Under the pieces are notes generated by a model. The model made no database searches, was not told the DNA's origin, and saw only the letters and a list, made by a program, of their open reading frames with translations. A stretch of 64,000 nucleotides of DNA from the NCBI RefSeq assembly GCF_003944755.1, contig NZ_RWGU01000046.1:62001-126000 (forward strand), written 5' to 3'. The DNA comes from Rhodovulum robiginosum. GTDB taxonomy: Bacteria > Pseudomonadota > Alphaproteobacteria > Rhodobacterales > Rhodobacteraceae. The position numbers were made by a program, and so were the translations under genes. Below, in pieces: positions 9,311 to 19,098 of the stretch (position 1 is the stretch's first letter; every line of letters begins with the position of its first letter).

Positions 9311-9708
9311 CCGGCGGCTCGTGCCTCTGCGGCGCGGTGCGGTATCGCGTCTCGGGCCCACTTCGGCCGGTGATCGCGTGCCACTGCACCCAGTGCCGCA
9401 AGACCAGCGGCCACCACGTCGCCGCGACCTCGGCGCCGCGCGAAAACGTCGAGATCGAGGGCGCGGTCACCTGGTACGCCTCGTCCCAGTCCGCGCGGCG
9501 CGGGTTTTGCGGGACATGCGGCTCCAACCTTTTCTGGGACGGGCCCGGCGAAAATCTCGGCGTCTTCGCGGGCAGCTTCGACGGCGACCCGGGGGTTCGG
9601 CTGGCCGGCCATATCTTCTGTGCCGACAAGGGCGCCTATTACGAGATCGAGGGCGATACGCCCCGGGCGGCCGGCGCCGACCCGCGGATGACGGTGCAGG
9701 TGACATGA
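9307..9708 (+). CDS. GFA-family (CENP-V/Gfa domain) zinc protein
   Basis: A 133-residue single-domain protein of the glutathione-dependent formaldehyde-activating (GFA) family. Zinc-ligand cysteines appear as SCLCGAV at 5-11, CHCTQC near 26-31 and CGTCGSN near 63-69. Several members bind glutathione or metal, but substrates are mostly unknown. The start is GTG at 9307, overlapping the aroA stop, and its own stop overlaps the cmk ATG. It is therefore translationally coupled inside the aroA-cmk pair, although no pathway link is obvious. Confidence 0.85.
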   Translation: MTGGSCLCGAVRYRVSGPLRPVIACHCTQCRKTSGHHVAATSAPRENVEIEGAVTWYASSQSARRGFCGTCGSNLFWDGPGENLGVFAGSFDGDPGVRLAGHIFCADKGAYYEIEGDTPRAAGADPRMTVQVT

Positions 9709-10325
9709 GCTTTACGGTGGCCATCGACGGGCCCGCGGCGGCGGGCAAGGGCACGATCAGCCGCGCCGTGGCCGATCATTTCGGGTTCGCCCATCTCGAC
9801 ACCGGGCTGCTCTACCGGGCCGTTGGCGCGCGGATGCTGGACGGCACGGACCCGGCGGAGGCCGCCGAAACCCTGACCCAGGAGACGCTGGCGCGCGGCG
9901 ACCTGCGCACGCCCGAGGTGGCCCAGGCCGCCAGCAAGGTCGCGGCGATGCCCGAGGTGCGCGCCGCGCTGGTCGATTTCCAGCGCGCGTTCGCCGCGCG
10001 CGCCGGCGGCGCGGTGCTGGACGGGCGCGACATCGGCACGGTGATCTGCCCCGAGGCGGCGGCCAAGCTCTTCGTCACCGCCTCGGACACGGTGCGGGCC
10101 GAGCGGCGCTATCGGGAACTTGCCGATAAGGGCGTCGAGACCACCTTCGACGAGGTGCTGGCCGACACGCGCGAACGCGATACGCGCGACAGCGCCCGCG
10201 CCGCTGCGCCGCTCCGGCCCGCCGAGGACGCGGTGGTGCTGGACACCTCGCAGATGAGCATCGAAGAGGCCGTAGCCGCCGCCATCGGGGCGATCGAGGC
10301 CGCACGCAAAGGACAGGGGCGCTAA
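9705..10325 (+). CDS. cmk: Cytidylate kinase
   Basis: A 206-residue kinase phosphorylating CMP/dCMP with ATP. The P-loop is GPAAAGKGT at about 9-17, followed by the substrate motif [11 protein letters not shown] near 31-41 and [13 protein letters not shown] near 105. Its ATG overlaps the stop of the GFA-family gene. Placement between aroA and rpsA is the classic alphaproteobacterial arrangement. Confidence 0.95.
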   Translation: MSFTVAIDGPAAAGKGTISRAVADHFGFAHLDTGLLYRAVGARMLDGTDPAEAAETLTQETLARGDLRTPEVAQAASKVAAMPEVRAALVDFQRAFAARAGGAVLDGRDIGTVICPEAAAKLFVTASDTVRAERRYRELADKGVETTFDEVLADTRERDTRDSARAAAPLRPAEDAVVLDTSQMSIEEAVAAAIGAIEAARKGQGR

Positions 10326-10326
10326 A

Positions 10327-11325
10327 ATGCAGACACGCCGCTTGGGCAAGGACGGCCCGCAGGTTTCGGCGCTGGGCTATGGGGCCATGTCGTTCACCGA
10401 TTTCTACGGCCCAACCGACGAGGCCGAGAGCCACGCCATCCTCGACCTGGCGATGGAGACGGGGGTGACCCATCTCGACACCTCGAACGTCTACGGCATG
10501 GGCCGGTCGGAATCGGTGATTGGCGCCTATCTGCATGCCCGCCCCGAGGCGCGCGATTTTTTCAGCATCGCCACCAAGGCCGGCATCGCCACCGATGCCC
10601 AGGGCCGGCGCGCGCCGGACAATTCGCTTGCCCATCTCGAGGCGGAACTGGACAAGAGCCTGAAACGGCTGGGGGTCGAATGCGTCGATCTTTTCTATGT
10701 CCACCGACGTCAGGTCGACATGCCCATCGAGGCGGTGACCGAGGGGCTGGCCACGCTCGTGGCCAAGGGCAAGACGCGCGGCATCGGGTTTTCCGAGATC
10801 GCGCCGACCTCGCTGGCCCGCGCCCACGCGGTGCATCCGGTCGCGGCGGTACAGTCGGAATATTCCCTTTCCACCCGCGCGCCGGAACTGGGGCTGGTGC
10901 AGACCTGCGCGGCGCTTGGCACCACGCTGGTGGCCTTTTCCCCCGTCGGCCGGTCGCTGCTGACCGACACGCCGCTCGGGCTCGACGCGATCGCGGATAT
11001 CGGCTTCCTGCGCGACAACCCCCGGTTCCAGGAGCCGAATTATAGCGCCAACATCGCCGCCTCTGACCGTCTGAGACGGTTGGCCCGCGACATGGGCGAG
11101 CCCACGCCGGCGCTGGCCATCGCGTGGCTTCTGACCCGCGGCGATCATGTGCTGCCGATCCCGGGCACGCGCTCGCCCGCCCATTTCCGCGCCCTGCTGC
11201 GCGGGGCCGAACTGACGCTTTCGCAGGGCGATCTCGACGCCATCGAGCGGGCGCTGCCGGTGGGCTGGACCCATGGCGACCGCTATGGCGATGCCTACTG
11301 GACCGGGGTCGAACGGTATTGCTGA
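10327..11325 (+). CDS. Aldo/keto reductase
   Basis: A 332-residue NADPH-dependent reductase of the aldo/keto reductase superfamily. The N-terminus reads MQTRRLGKDGPQVSALGYG. The catalytic region includes DTSNVYGMGRSE near 56-67 (Tyr base), Lys in ATKAGIATD near 83 and the later HRRQVDMP strand. The C-terminal IPGTRSPAHFRALL part binds the 2'-phosphate of NADPH. The physiological substrate cannot be told from sequence. It begins two bases after cmk, so it belongs to the aroA operon. A G+C-rich hairpin (11344-11369) follows. Confidence 0.88.
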   Translation: MQTRRLGKDGPQVSALGYGAMSFTDFYGPTDEAESHAILDLAMETGVTHLDTSNVYGMGRSESVIGAYLHARPEARDFFSIATKAGIATDAQGRRAPDNSLAHLEAELDKSLKRLGVECVDLFYVHRRQVDMPIEAVTEGLATLVAKGKTRGIGFSEIAPTSLARAHAVHPVAAVQSEYSLSTRAPELGLVQTCAALGTTLVAFSPVGRSLLTDTPLGLDAIADIGFLRDNPRFQEPNYSANIAASDRLRRLARDMGEPTPALAIAWLLTRGDHVLPIPGTRSPAHFRALLRGAELTLSQGDLDAIERALPVGWTHGDRYGDAYWTGVERYC

Positions 11326-11343
11326 CCGGGCCCGGTGTGGCCT

Positions 11344-11369
11344 CCGGGCCGCATCTGCGCGCGGCCCGG
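11344..11369 (+). terminator. G+C hairpin after the aldo/keto reductase gene
   Basis: A perfect 9-bp stem (ccgggccgc / gcggcccgg) with an 8-base loop starts 19 bases after the stop. It is not followed by a T-run, so its termination strength is uncertain. Confidence 0.4.
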
Positions 11370-11449
11370 ACTTGAGAGGCTAGGCGACCGGGCCGGTTCG
11401 TGGCATAAGGCGGCCATCCGAAACACGCATTACTCAAAGGAGGCGTGAC

Positions 11450-11536
11450 ATGCAGATCACCTATCGCGCCTTTGTCTCGCGTTTCGGACCCCGTGGCGCC
11501 CATTGGGTATCGCAGCGAACCCGCACCCAGCGATGA
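11450..11536 (+). CDS. Putative 28-residue Arg-rich peptide
   Basis: A short frame, MQITYRAFVSRFGPRGAHWV and onward, ending TRTQR. It has an unusually good ribosome site: aaaggagg at 11436-11443, seven bases before the ATG. It lies in a 368-base gap between the aldo/keto reductase and a DUF1127-like gene. Nothing identifies its function. The near-perfect ribosome site is the main reason to list it; the gene could be a leader peptide or a small stress protein. Confidence 0.4.
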   Translation: MQITYRAFVSRFGPRGAHWVSQRTRTQR

Positions 11537-11693
11537 CCCGCCCGGCCTGATCCGTCAGGCCACCGACGCCACCCTTTCAGACCAGCAACCGTCCTGACAT
11601 CGTCTGCCCGCGGCACCCGTCTGTCCGGACTCCATTCATCTCAGCCATAGGGCACGGGGGTCCCGGCTTCGGGTCGATCCGTGCAAAGGAACC

Positions 11694-11927
11694 ATGAACG
11701 CAATCGCAGACCGGCAGGCGGGCCGGACAGAACCGCCGACGCCCATCGCCCTTGTCATCGAGCAGCACGGCGCCTGGCGCGTGCTGGCCGCCGCCATACT
11801 CGGCATCTTCGAGGGCAGGGGCAGGCCGGGCCACTGCAGGCTCGGCGACCTGAACAACCATCTGCGGCAGGATATCGGCCTGCCGCCAATGCCACCGCGC
11901 CGGTCCGAACCGCTGCGCTGGATGTGA
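11694..11927 (+). CDS. DUF1127-like small protein
   Basis: A 77-residue protein. The segment LGDLNNHLRQDIGLPP near 51-66 follows the DUF1127 pattern (a Leu-Asp pair, then LxxDIGL), although Arg-rich residues are fewer than usual. DUF1127 proteins of alphaproteobacteria are small, often stress-induced, and some act with RNA. The start has an aaagga ribosome site 5 bases upstream. It is followed by 238 bases before rpsA that hold the rpsA leader. Confidence 0.6.
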   Translation: MNAIADRQAGRTEPPTPIALVIEQHGAWRVLAAAILGIFEGRGRPGHCRLGDLNNHLRQDIGLPPMPPRRSEPLRWM

Positions 11928-12165
11928 CCCGGGCCCCGTCCCCGGCATGGGGGCGGGGCGCATTCCCCTTGCGAAAAGGGTGAAAACGTCCTATAGCCAC
12001 GCGCGTCGACAAGGTGCGCAAGCCGAATAACAAGACGAGCAGGGGTCGGACATTTCCTCCGGCCCTCTTTGTTTTTCTCTGAGCGGCCTGAAATGACCAA
12101 CCCAAGACCGGCGGAGACAACCGCCCGGCCGGAAAAAGCGTAAGTCAAAGGAAACCCGAGACCAC

Positions 12166-13848
12166 ATGGCTCAGAACACATCCATGGAGGAATTCGAAGC
12201 CCTCCTGAACGAAAGCTTCGAAATCGACACGCCCAGCGAGGGCAGCGTCGTCAAAGGCAAGGTGATCGCCATCGAGGCGGGCCAGGCCATCATCGATGTC
12301 GGCTACAAGATGGAAGGCCGCGTCGAGCTCAAGGAATTCGCCAACCCCGGCGAGGCCCCCGAAATCGAGATCGGCGACGAGGTCGAGGTGTTCCTCGACC
12401 GTGTCGAGAACGCGCGCGGCGAAGCCGTGATCAGCCGCGACAAGGCCCGCCGCGAGGAAGCCTGGGACCGCCTGGAAAAAGCCTATGCCGACGACGCCCG
12501 CGTCGAGGGCGCGATCTTCGGCCGGGTCAAGGGCGGCTTTACCGTGGATCTGGGCGGCGCCGTTGCGTTCCTGCCCGGCTCACAGGTCGATGTGCGCCCG
12601 GTGCGCGATGCCGGCCCGCTGATGGGCCTCAAGCAGCCGTTCCAGATCCTCAAGATGGACCGCCGCCGCGGCAACATCGTGGTCTCGCGCCGCGCCATCC
12701 TCGAGGAAAGCCGCGCCGAACAGCGCGCCGAGGTCATCGCCAAGCTCACCGAGGGTGACGCGGTTGACGGCGTGGTCAAGAACATCACCGAATACGGCGC
12801 CTTCGTCGATCTCGGCGGTGTCGACGGCCTGCTGCACGTCACCGACATGGCGTGGCGCCGGGTCAACCACCCCTCGGAAATCCTGTCGATCGGCGAGACC
12901 GTCAAGGTGCAGGTCATCAAGATCAACAAGGAAACCCACCGCATCAGCCTGGGCATGAAGCAGCTGCAGGACGATCCGTGGGATACAGTGGGCGCGAAAT
13001 ACCCGATCGCCACCGTGCACAAGGGCCGCGTGACCAACATCACCGACTACGGTGCTTTCGTCGAGCTGGAGCCGGGCGTCGAAGGTCTGGTCCATGTCAG
13101 CGAAATGTCCTGGACCAAGAAGAACGTCCATCCCGGCAAGATCGTCTCGACCAGCCAGGAAGTCGACGTCATGGTGCTGGAAATCGACCAGGCCAAGCGC
13201 CGGGTTTCGCTGGGCCTCAAGCAGTGCATGCGCAACCCTTGGGAGGTCTTTGCCGAGACCCATCCGGAGGGCACCGAGGTCGAAGGCGAGGTCAAGAACA
13301 TCACCGAATTCGGTCTGTTCATCGGTCTCGACAACGACATCGACGGCATGGTCCACCTCAGCGACCTGAGCTGGGACCAGCGCGGCGAAGAGGCGATCCA
13401 GAACTACCGCAAGGGCGACATGGTCAAGGCCGTGGTCACCGAGGTGGATACCGACAAGGAGCGTATCTCGCTGTCGGTCAAGGCGCTGGAGGGCGACCCC
13501 TTTGCCGAGGCCGTGGGCGGCGTCAAGCGCGGCTCGGTCATCACCGTGACCGTGACCTCGATCGAGGAAGGCGGGATCGAGGTGGAATACGAGGGCATGA
13601 AGTCGTTCATCCGCCGCTCTGACCTCAGCCGCGACCGTGCCGAACAGCGCCCCGAGCGTTTCCAGGTCGGCGACCACGTCGATGTGCGCGTGACCAATAT
13701 CGACAGCAAGTCACGCCGTCTGGGCCTGTCGATCAAGGCGCGCGAGATCGCCGAGGAGAAAGAGGCCGTCCAACAGTATGGCAGCTCGGACTCGGGCGCC
13801 TCGCTGGGCGACATCCTGGGCGCCGCGCTGAAGGGCGACGAAAAGTAA
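12166..13848 (+). CDS. rpsA: 30S ribosomal protein S1
   Basis: A 560-residue protein with six S1 RNA-binding repeats. Repeats 3-6 show clear KGxVxNITxYGAFVxL patterns (VVKNITEYGAFVDLGG, RVTNITDYGAFVELEP, EVKNITEFGLFIGLDN). It brings mRNA to the small ribosomal subunit. Length and repeat number are normal. It lies in the conserved cmk-rpsA-ihfB order and ends in a strong terminator. The 238-base leader may hold autoregulatory structure, but none was resolved. Confidence 0.97.
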   Translation: MAQNTSMEEFEALLNESFEIDTPSEGSVVKGKVIAIEAGQAIIDVGYKMEGRVELKEFANPGEAPEIEIGDEVEVFLDRVENARGEAVISRDKARREEAWDRLEKAYADDARVEGAIFGRVKGGFTVDLGGAVAFLPGSQVDVRPVRDAGPLMGLKQPFQILKMDRRRGNIVVSRRAILEESRAEQRAEVIAKLTEGDAVDGVVKNITEYGAFVDLGGVDGLLHVTDMAWRRVNHPSEILSIGETVKVQVIKINKETHRISLGMKQLQDDPWDTVGAKYPIATVHKGRVTNITDYGAFVELEPGVEGLVHVSEMSWTKKNVHPGKIVSTSQEVDVMVLEIDQAKRRVSLGLKQCMRNPWEVFAETHPEGTEVEGEVKNITEFGLFIGLDNDIDGMVHLSDLSWDQRGEEAIQNYRKGDMVKAVVTEVDTDKERISLSVKALEGDPFAEAVGGVKRGSVITVTVTSIEEGGIEVEYEGMKSFIRRSDLSRDRAEQRPERFQVGDHVDVRVTNIDSKSRRLGLSIKAREIAEEKEAVQQYGSSDSGASLGDILGAALKGDEK

Positions 13849-13869
13849 ACCGGCTGAATCGCCGGCAGA

Positions 13870-13907
13870 GCGGCCCCGCCCGGCTTCGGGCGGGGCCGCG
13901 CCTTTTT
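13870..13907 (+). terminator. Strong Rho-independent terminator of rpsA
   Basis: A 13-bp perfect stem (13870-13882 with 13887-13899) with a gctt loop is followed by gcctttttgg. It lies 21 bases after the rpsA stop. Confidence 0.9.
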
Positions 13908-14129
13908 GGAACGAATCATCTCGCGTTCAACCTGCGGGGGATTGCCCCTCGAAGGCCGATTCGCCGGTTGCATCGGCGAAAAGGCCTTGGTCCATGCGTC
14001 CCGTCGCCGCGATAGATGCCGCCGCGACGCGGTTTTCAAAGGCTTTTTCTTTCTCCGGACCGCAAAGCCGCCTATAGTCGCCAAGCGCCCACTTGCGCGG
14101 CGCGGGGTGCTCAAACGGGACCAAGTGAC

Positions 14130-14411
14130 ATGATCCGATCGGAATTGATTCAGAAGATCGCCGAGGAGAACCCGCATCTCTACCAGCGCGATGTCGAGCG
14201 CATCGTGAACACGATTTTCGAAGAGGTCATCGCGGCAATGGCCCGCGGCGACCGGGTCGAACTGCGCGGCTTCGGGGCATTTTCGGTCAAGAAACGCGAC
14301 GCGCGCATCGGCCGCAATCCGCGCACTGGGGAATCGGTGCATGTGGAAGATAAATACGTGCCGTTCTTCAAGACCGGCAAGCTGCTGCGCGACCGTCTGA
14401 ACGGCAAATAA
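14130..14411 (+). CDS. ihfB: Integration host factor, beta subunit
   Basis: A 93-residue HU/IHF-family DNA-bending protein. It contains the beta-arm signature [22 protein letters not shown] (about 48-69; key residues Gly, Phe, Arg, Asn-Pro) and ends [13 protein letters not shown] works as a heterodimer with IhfA in transcription, recombination and phage integration. The start is ATG at 14130; the open frame upstream reads into the rpsA-ihfB gap and does not look like coding sequence. The position after rpsA is conserved. Confidence 0.95.
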   Translation: MIRSELIQKIAEENPHLYQRDVERIVNTIFEEVIAAMARGDRVELRGFGAFSVKKRDARIGRNPRTGESVHVEDKYVPFFKTGKLLRDRLNGK

Positions 14412-14425
14412 ACGGAATCCCATCC

Positions 14426-14791
14426 ATGCGCTACATCCGCTACCTGTTTCTGCTCGTTCTCGCCGTCTGCCTCATCACCATGGCGATCGCAAACCGCGAG
14501 GTGGTCACGCTGACGCTTCTGCCCGAAGAGGTGGCGGTCTTTGCCGGCGTGAATTACTCCACGGAGCTGCCGCTGTTCATGGTTGGGCTGATGGGGGTGG
14601 CTGCTGGCCTGTTGCTGGGCTTTCTGTGGGAATGGCTGCGCGAGGCCAAGTTCCGCAGCGAGGCATCCAAGCGCCGCCGCGAGGTCAACAAGCTCAAGCG
14701 TGAGGTGGGCCGTCTGAAAAAGGACAAGCACCGCGACGAGGGCCGCGACGAGATCCTTGCGCTGCTTGAGGATGGCGGCAAGGCGGGGTAA
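14426..14791 (+). CDS. LapA-domain (DUF1049) inner-membrane protein
   Basis: A 121-residue protein with two transmembrane segments (about 4-22 and 48-68) and a basic, probably coiled C-terminal tail (85-115, alternating Glu, Arg and Lys). The IANREVVTLTLLP stretch between the helices is characteristic of the LapA/YciS family, which assists lipopolysaccharide assembly in E. coli. It lies 14 bases after ihfB and 9 before trpF, a common Rhodobacteraceae order. Confidence 0.8.
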   Translation: MRYIRYLFLLVLAVCLITMAIANREVVTLTLLPEEVAVFAGVNYSTELPLFMVGLMGVAAGLLLGFLWEWLREAKFRSEASKRRREVNKLKREVGRLKKDKHRDEGRDEILALLEDGGKAG

Positions 14792-14800
14792 ACCCCGCCC

Positions 14801-15448
14801 ATGGCCTATGACATCCGGGTAAAGATCTGCGGCATCACCGACGCCGCCGCGCGCGACGCGGCGGTGGGTGCGGGCGCGTCCTATGTGGGTTTCGCCTTCT
14901 TCCCCAAATCGCCGCGTCACCTGACCCACGAGGCCGCCCGTGCGCTGGCCCTCGGCGTGCCGCCGGGGGTGGCCAAGGTGGCGCTGGTCGTCAATGCCGA
15001 CGATGCGGCGCTGGATGCGCTGCTGGCCGCGGTGCCGATCGACATGCTGCAGCTTCACGGCGCCGAAACCCCCGCACGCGTGTCCGAGGTCAAGGCGCGC
15101 ACCGGCCTGCCGGTGATGAAGGCGGTGGGACTGGCCGACGAGGCCGACCTGCCGGCGCTGGCCGAGCACGCAAAGGTGGCCGACCAGTTGCTCGTCGACG
15201 CCAAACCGCCGAAAGGGGCGGAGTTGCCGGGCGGCAACGGCCTTGCCTTCGACTGGCGGCTGATCGCCGGGCGGCGCTGGCCGGTGCCGTGGATGCTGGC
15301 CGGGGGGCTGACGCCGGCAAACGTGGCCGAGGCGATCCGCCTGACCGGGGCGCGGCAGGTCGATGTCTCTTCTGGCGTCGAAACCGCCCCAGGGGTAAAG
15401 GATGCAGACCGGATCGCGGCCTTCGTCGCTGCGGCCAAGGGAGGATGA
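14801..15448 (+). CDS. trpF: Phosphoribosylanthranilate isomerase
   Basis: A 215-residue TIM-barrel enzyme for the third step of tryptophan synthesis. The N-terminal VKICGIT (residues 7-13) carries the catalytic Cys. LQLHGAETP lies near 82-90, and the C-terminal [12 protein letters not shown] and [14 protein letters not shown] bind phosphate and carry the catalytic Asp region. Its stop sits one base before the trpB ATG, so the two are coupled. Confidence 0.95.
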   Translation: MAYDIRVKICGITDAAARDAAVGAGASYVGFAFFPKSPRHLTHEAARALALGVPPGVAKVALVVNADDAALDALLAAVPIDMLQLHGAETPARVSEVKARTGLPVMKAVGLADEADLPALAEHAKVADQLLVDAKPPKGAELPGGNGLAFDWRLIAGRRWPVPWMLAGGLTPANVAEAIRLTGARQVDVSSGVETAPGVKDADRIAAFVAAAKGG

Positions 15449-15449
15449 A

Positions 15450-16670
<1,221 letters not shown>

Positions 16671-16822
16671 GCGACGCTGTAAACTCAGGTTTATATCGGT
16701 AGGTCAGTGGTTTAAATCTCCGGGCCTAAACCCTCTCTCGATAGCCGCGCGCCCTCGGCTCCGGCCAAGCTCTCCTTATGCGGACGGGAATGTCTCCCGC
16801 CGGTTGATAAGGGAGTAAGAAT

Positions 16823-17491
16823 ATGAGGGCGAAATTCATTGCAGTGACGGGCCTGGCGATCATGGCTGGGACGGCACCTTGGGCCGACCGTGTGACCGAC
16901 CGGGTGATCGAGCAGCTGCGGGCCGACGGCTATGTCGATATCGAGATCGACCGCGCGGGCAGCCGGCTGGAGGTCGATGCCAAGCGGCGCGGGCGCGAGC
17001 GCGAGATGGTGATCGACGCCGAAAGCGGTGCGGTACTCTCTGACGAAACCGGGCGCTATGGCGGCATGGTCCGCAATCGGGTCGAGATCGCGGACGGTCT
17101 GCGCGACCCGGAGCGGGACCGTTCCCGCATGATCGGGGACAACATGCGCGAACGGTCCCGGGACCGGTCGGGCTACCGCGAATTCGACGATGACAGCGTG
17201 TCCCGCGACCGCGGGTACGACGACCATGGGTCCGACCACGATTCCTCGGGGCGCGACCATGGCCGGTCTGGGTACGATGACAGTTCGTCCCACGACAGCG
17301 ACCATGACGATGACAGCTACGATGACGATTCCTCGGGGCGCGACGATAGCGGCCGCGATTCGTCCAGCCGGGACCGCGACCATGACCGCGACCATGACCG
17401 CGACCATGATCGCGATCATGACCGCGACCACGACGACGACCACGACGACGATCACGACGACGATCACGACGACGATCACGACGATAGCTGA
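16823..17491 (+). CDS. Secreted PepSY-like protein with Asp/His/Arg repeat tail
   Basis: A 222-residue protein in three parts. The first ~20 residues form a signal-like segment. Residues 21-72 form a PepSY-like domain (RVTDRVIEQLRADGYVDIEI through DAESGAVLSDE). A long charged tail follows, first mixed Asp/Ser/Arg, then from about residue 184 nine units of a four-residue DRDH or DDDH repeat. A tail like this could bind divalent metals. A paralog with a different acidic tail begins 114 bases downstream. The repeat DNA is a 12-base tandem array and may vary in length between strains. Confidence 0.75.
   Translation: MRAKFIAVTGLAIMAGTAPWADRVTDRVIEQLRADGYVDIEIDRAGSRLEVDAKRRGREREMVIDAESGAVLSDETGRYGGMVRNRVEIADGLRDPERDRSRMIGDNMRERSRDRSGYREFDDDSVSRDRGYDDHGSDHDSSGRDHGRSGYDDSSSHDSDHDDDSYDDDSSGRDDSGRDSSSRDRDHDRDHDRDHDRDHDRDHDDDHDDDHDDDHDDDHDDS
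17372..17479 (+). repeat. 12-base tandem repeat encoding (DRDH/DDDH)9
   Basis: Nine consecutive 12-base units inside the PepSY-like gene. Units 1-5 are variants of gaccgcgaccat and units 6-9 of gacgacgatcac. The array keeps the reading frame throughout. The sharp switch in unit type suggests two separate expansions. Confidence 0.9.
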
Positions 17492-17604
17492 CACCGGACG
17501 TGGCGATGCCCGTCCTCAACCCCCTTGGGCGGGACTTGCCACAGTGCCCCTGGCCCGATCATAAAGGCCGGGGGCGCGATATTGGCGCATAAACGGGACG
17601 CATC

Positions 17605-18171
17605 ATGAAGCGCAGACGCTTTATCGTAGGTCTAATCGCGCTCGGCCTGACGGCCGGGGCGCCAATGGCCGTCGCGCAGGGGCTGAAAGATCGCATCATC
17701 GACCAGCTCAAAGGGCAGGGCTACACCGAGATCCGCATCTCGCGCACGCTGCTGGGCCGCACCCGTATCGTGGCGACCGGCCCGGAGGCACGCCGCGAGA
17801 TCATCGTCAATCTTCGGACCGGCGAAATCCTGCGCGATTTCTGGGAAGAGGCTGACAGCGCCGACGACGATCGCCCCGGACGCCTGTTCGAGCGACGCGA
17901 CTCCGACGACCGCGACCCAACCGGTAGCCGCGATGACGACTCGGGTGGCGGCGGCTCGGATGACGGCGGCTCGGATGATGGTGGCTCGGGCGGCGGCGGC
18001 TCGGATGACGGCGGCTCGGGCGGTGGCGGCTCGGGCGGCGGCGGCTCGGGTGGCGGCGGCCACGATGAAGAAGACGAAGAAGACGAAGAAGACGAAGAAG
18101 ACGAAGAAGACGAAGAAGATGAGGAAGATGACAGCAGCGACGACGAAGGGGACGACGAAGATGAAGATTGA
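17605..18171 (+). CDS. Secreted PepSY-like paralog with Gly/Ser and Glu/Asp tails
   Basis: A 188-residue protein. Its signal peptide (residues 1-25, ending PMAVAQ) is followed by a PepSY-like domain (about 26-77, LKDRIIDQLKGQGYTEIRIS through NLRTGEILRDF). This domain aligns with the upstream gene position by position. Residues ~112-152 form a Gly/Ser/Asp linker and ~154-188 an almost purely Glu/Asp tail built from a 9-base repeat. The charge suggests cation or polycation binding. The two paralogs keep the fold while their tails have diverged completely. Confidence 0.75.
   Translation: MKRRRFIVGLIALGLTAGAPMAVAQGLKDRIIDQLKGQGYTEIRISRTLLGRTRIVATGPEARREIIVNLRTGEILRDFWEEADSADDDRPGRLFERRDSDDRDPTGSRDDDSGGGGSDDGGSDDGGSGGGGSDDGGSGGGGSGGGGSGGGGHDEEDEEDEEDEEDEEDEEDEEDDSSDDEGDDEDED
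18067..18129 (+). repeat. 9-base tandem repeat encoding (EED)n
   Basis: Seven consecutive 9-base units of gaagaagac, the last two slightly changed, inside the second PepSY-like gene. Confidence 0.9.
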
Positions 18172-18174
18172 TCC

Positions 18175-18726
18175 GTGCAGGGCCCGCAACTGGCCCAGGG
18201 TCTGGTGAGGGACGGTTTCTTCATCCTCGCAATTCTCTCCGTGCAGGCCGTCTGCGCGGTGTTCTTCGTTTCCGATATCGCGCTGACCGTGTTGGGGCTG
18301 CGCAGCCAGCCGCTCAGTTGGCAGACCCGCGAATTTCTGGAAATCGGGGCGGCCGTCGGGCTGATCCTGGGGTTGGTTCTGGGCGGGCTGGCCTTGCGGC
18401 GCACCATGCAGAAGGCCGCCCGCGCCAAGGCGCAACTGCGCGTCGCCGCGGGGGCCTTTGCCGAGTTGATGCAGGAACGGTTCGACGAGTGGGCGCTGAC
18501 CCCCGCCGAGCGCGAGGTGGCGCTGTTTTGCATCAAGGGGCTGTCCACACCCGAAATTGCCGGCCTGCGCAACACCTCGGAGGGTACGGTCAAGGCGCAG
18601 ACCAACGCCATCTACCGCAAGGCCGATGTCAGCGGGCGGCCCCAGTTGCTGGGCCTCTTTATCGAGGATCTGCTGGCCGAAGACCTGGTGCCGGCCTCCG
18701 GCTTTCAGTCCGAAACGCAGGCATAA
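18175..18726 (+). CDS. Membrane-anchored LuxR-type regulator
   Basis: A 183-residue protein with two transmembrane helices (about 14-39 and 55-75), a short linker and a C-terminal LuxR/FixJ-type helix-turn-helix. The DNA-binding part reads LTPAEREVALFCIKGLSTPE, then GTVKAQTNAIYRKADVSGR, near 102-150. There is no receiver domain, so the membrane part probably senses the signal. The start is GTG, three bases after the stop of the acidic-tail gene, implying co-expression and perhaps control of the pair. The 3' end overlaps the convergent DUF2237 gene by 22 bases. Confidence 0.8.
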   Translation: MQGPQLAQGLVRDGFFILAILSVQAVCAVFFVSDIALTVLGLRSQPLSWQTREFLEIGAAVGLILGLVLGGLALRRTMQKAARAKAQLRVAAGAFAELMQERFDEWALTPAEREVALFCIKGLSTPEIAGLRNTSEGTVKAQTNAIYRKADVSGRPQLLGLFIEDLLAEDLVPASGFQSETQA

Positions 18727-19088
18727 CGCCGCAGGATGTCGAGCGGGACAACCTCCGTCGCGCGGATATGGGTGGCCTCCAGGTCGATCTGCGGCGCGCA
18801 GCCCTCGTCATGGGCCTGCAGAAAACGCCCGGCGCAGAGACACCAGCGGTCGCCCGGCCTCAGCCCCGGAAAACGGAATTCGGGATGCGGGGTGGACAGG
18901 TCGTTGCCCACGTATTTCGAATAGGCCAGAAATTCTGCCGTCATCACGGCGCAGACGGTGTGGCTGCCGCGGTCTTCGCGGCAGGTGTTGCAATGGCCGT
19001 CGCGGAAAAAGCCGGTCAGCGGCGCGTTCGAGCAAGGCGCGAGCGCGCCGCCCAGTACGTTGACCGGTGGCTCCATCTTGACCGTCAT
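18705..19088 (-). CDS. DUF2237-family protein
   Basis: A 127-residue protein with the features of DUF2237: NVLGGALAPCSNAPLTGFFRDGHC near 10-33 (key Cys and Gly), then FLAYSKYVGNDLSTPHPEF and GDRWCLCAGRF. Members are widespread in bacteria and their function is not established. It starts 10 bases after the DUF2332 gene on the same strand and is probably in one transcript with pth and DUF2332. Confidence 0.85.
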   Translation of the reverse strand: MTVKMEPPVNVLGGALAPCSNAPLTGFFRDGHCNTCREDRGSHTVCAVMTAEFLAYSKYVGNDLSTPHPEFRFPGLRPGDRWCLCAGRFLQAHDEGCAPQIDLEATHIRATEVVPLDILRRYACVSD

Positions 19089-19098
19089 GGCTGTCCTT

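Noticed and set aside
16671-16822. Possible tRNA or small RNA after trpB
   Set aside because: I could fold no cloverleaf or known RNA motif; only short imperfect repeats are present.
16712-17494. Poly-Val minus-strand frame opposite the Asp/His repeat gene
   Set aside because: It is the antisense reading of the GAC/CAT repeat, not a membrane protein; the + strand gene has a signal peptide and a PepSY-like domain.
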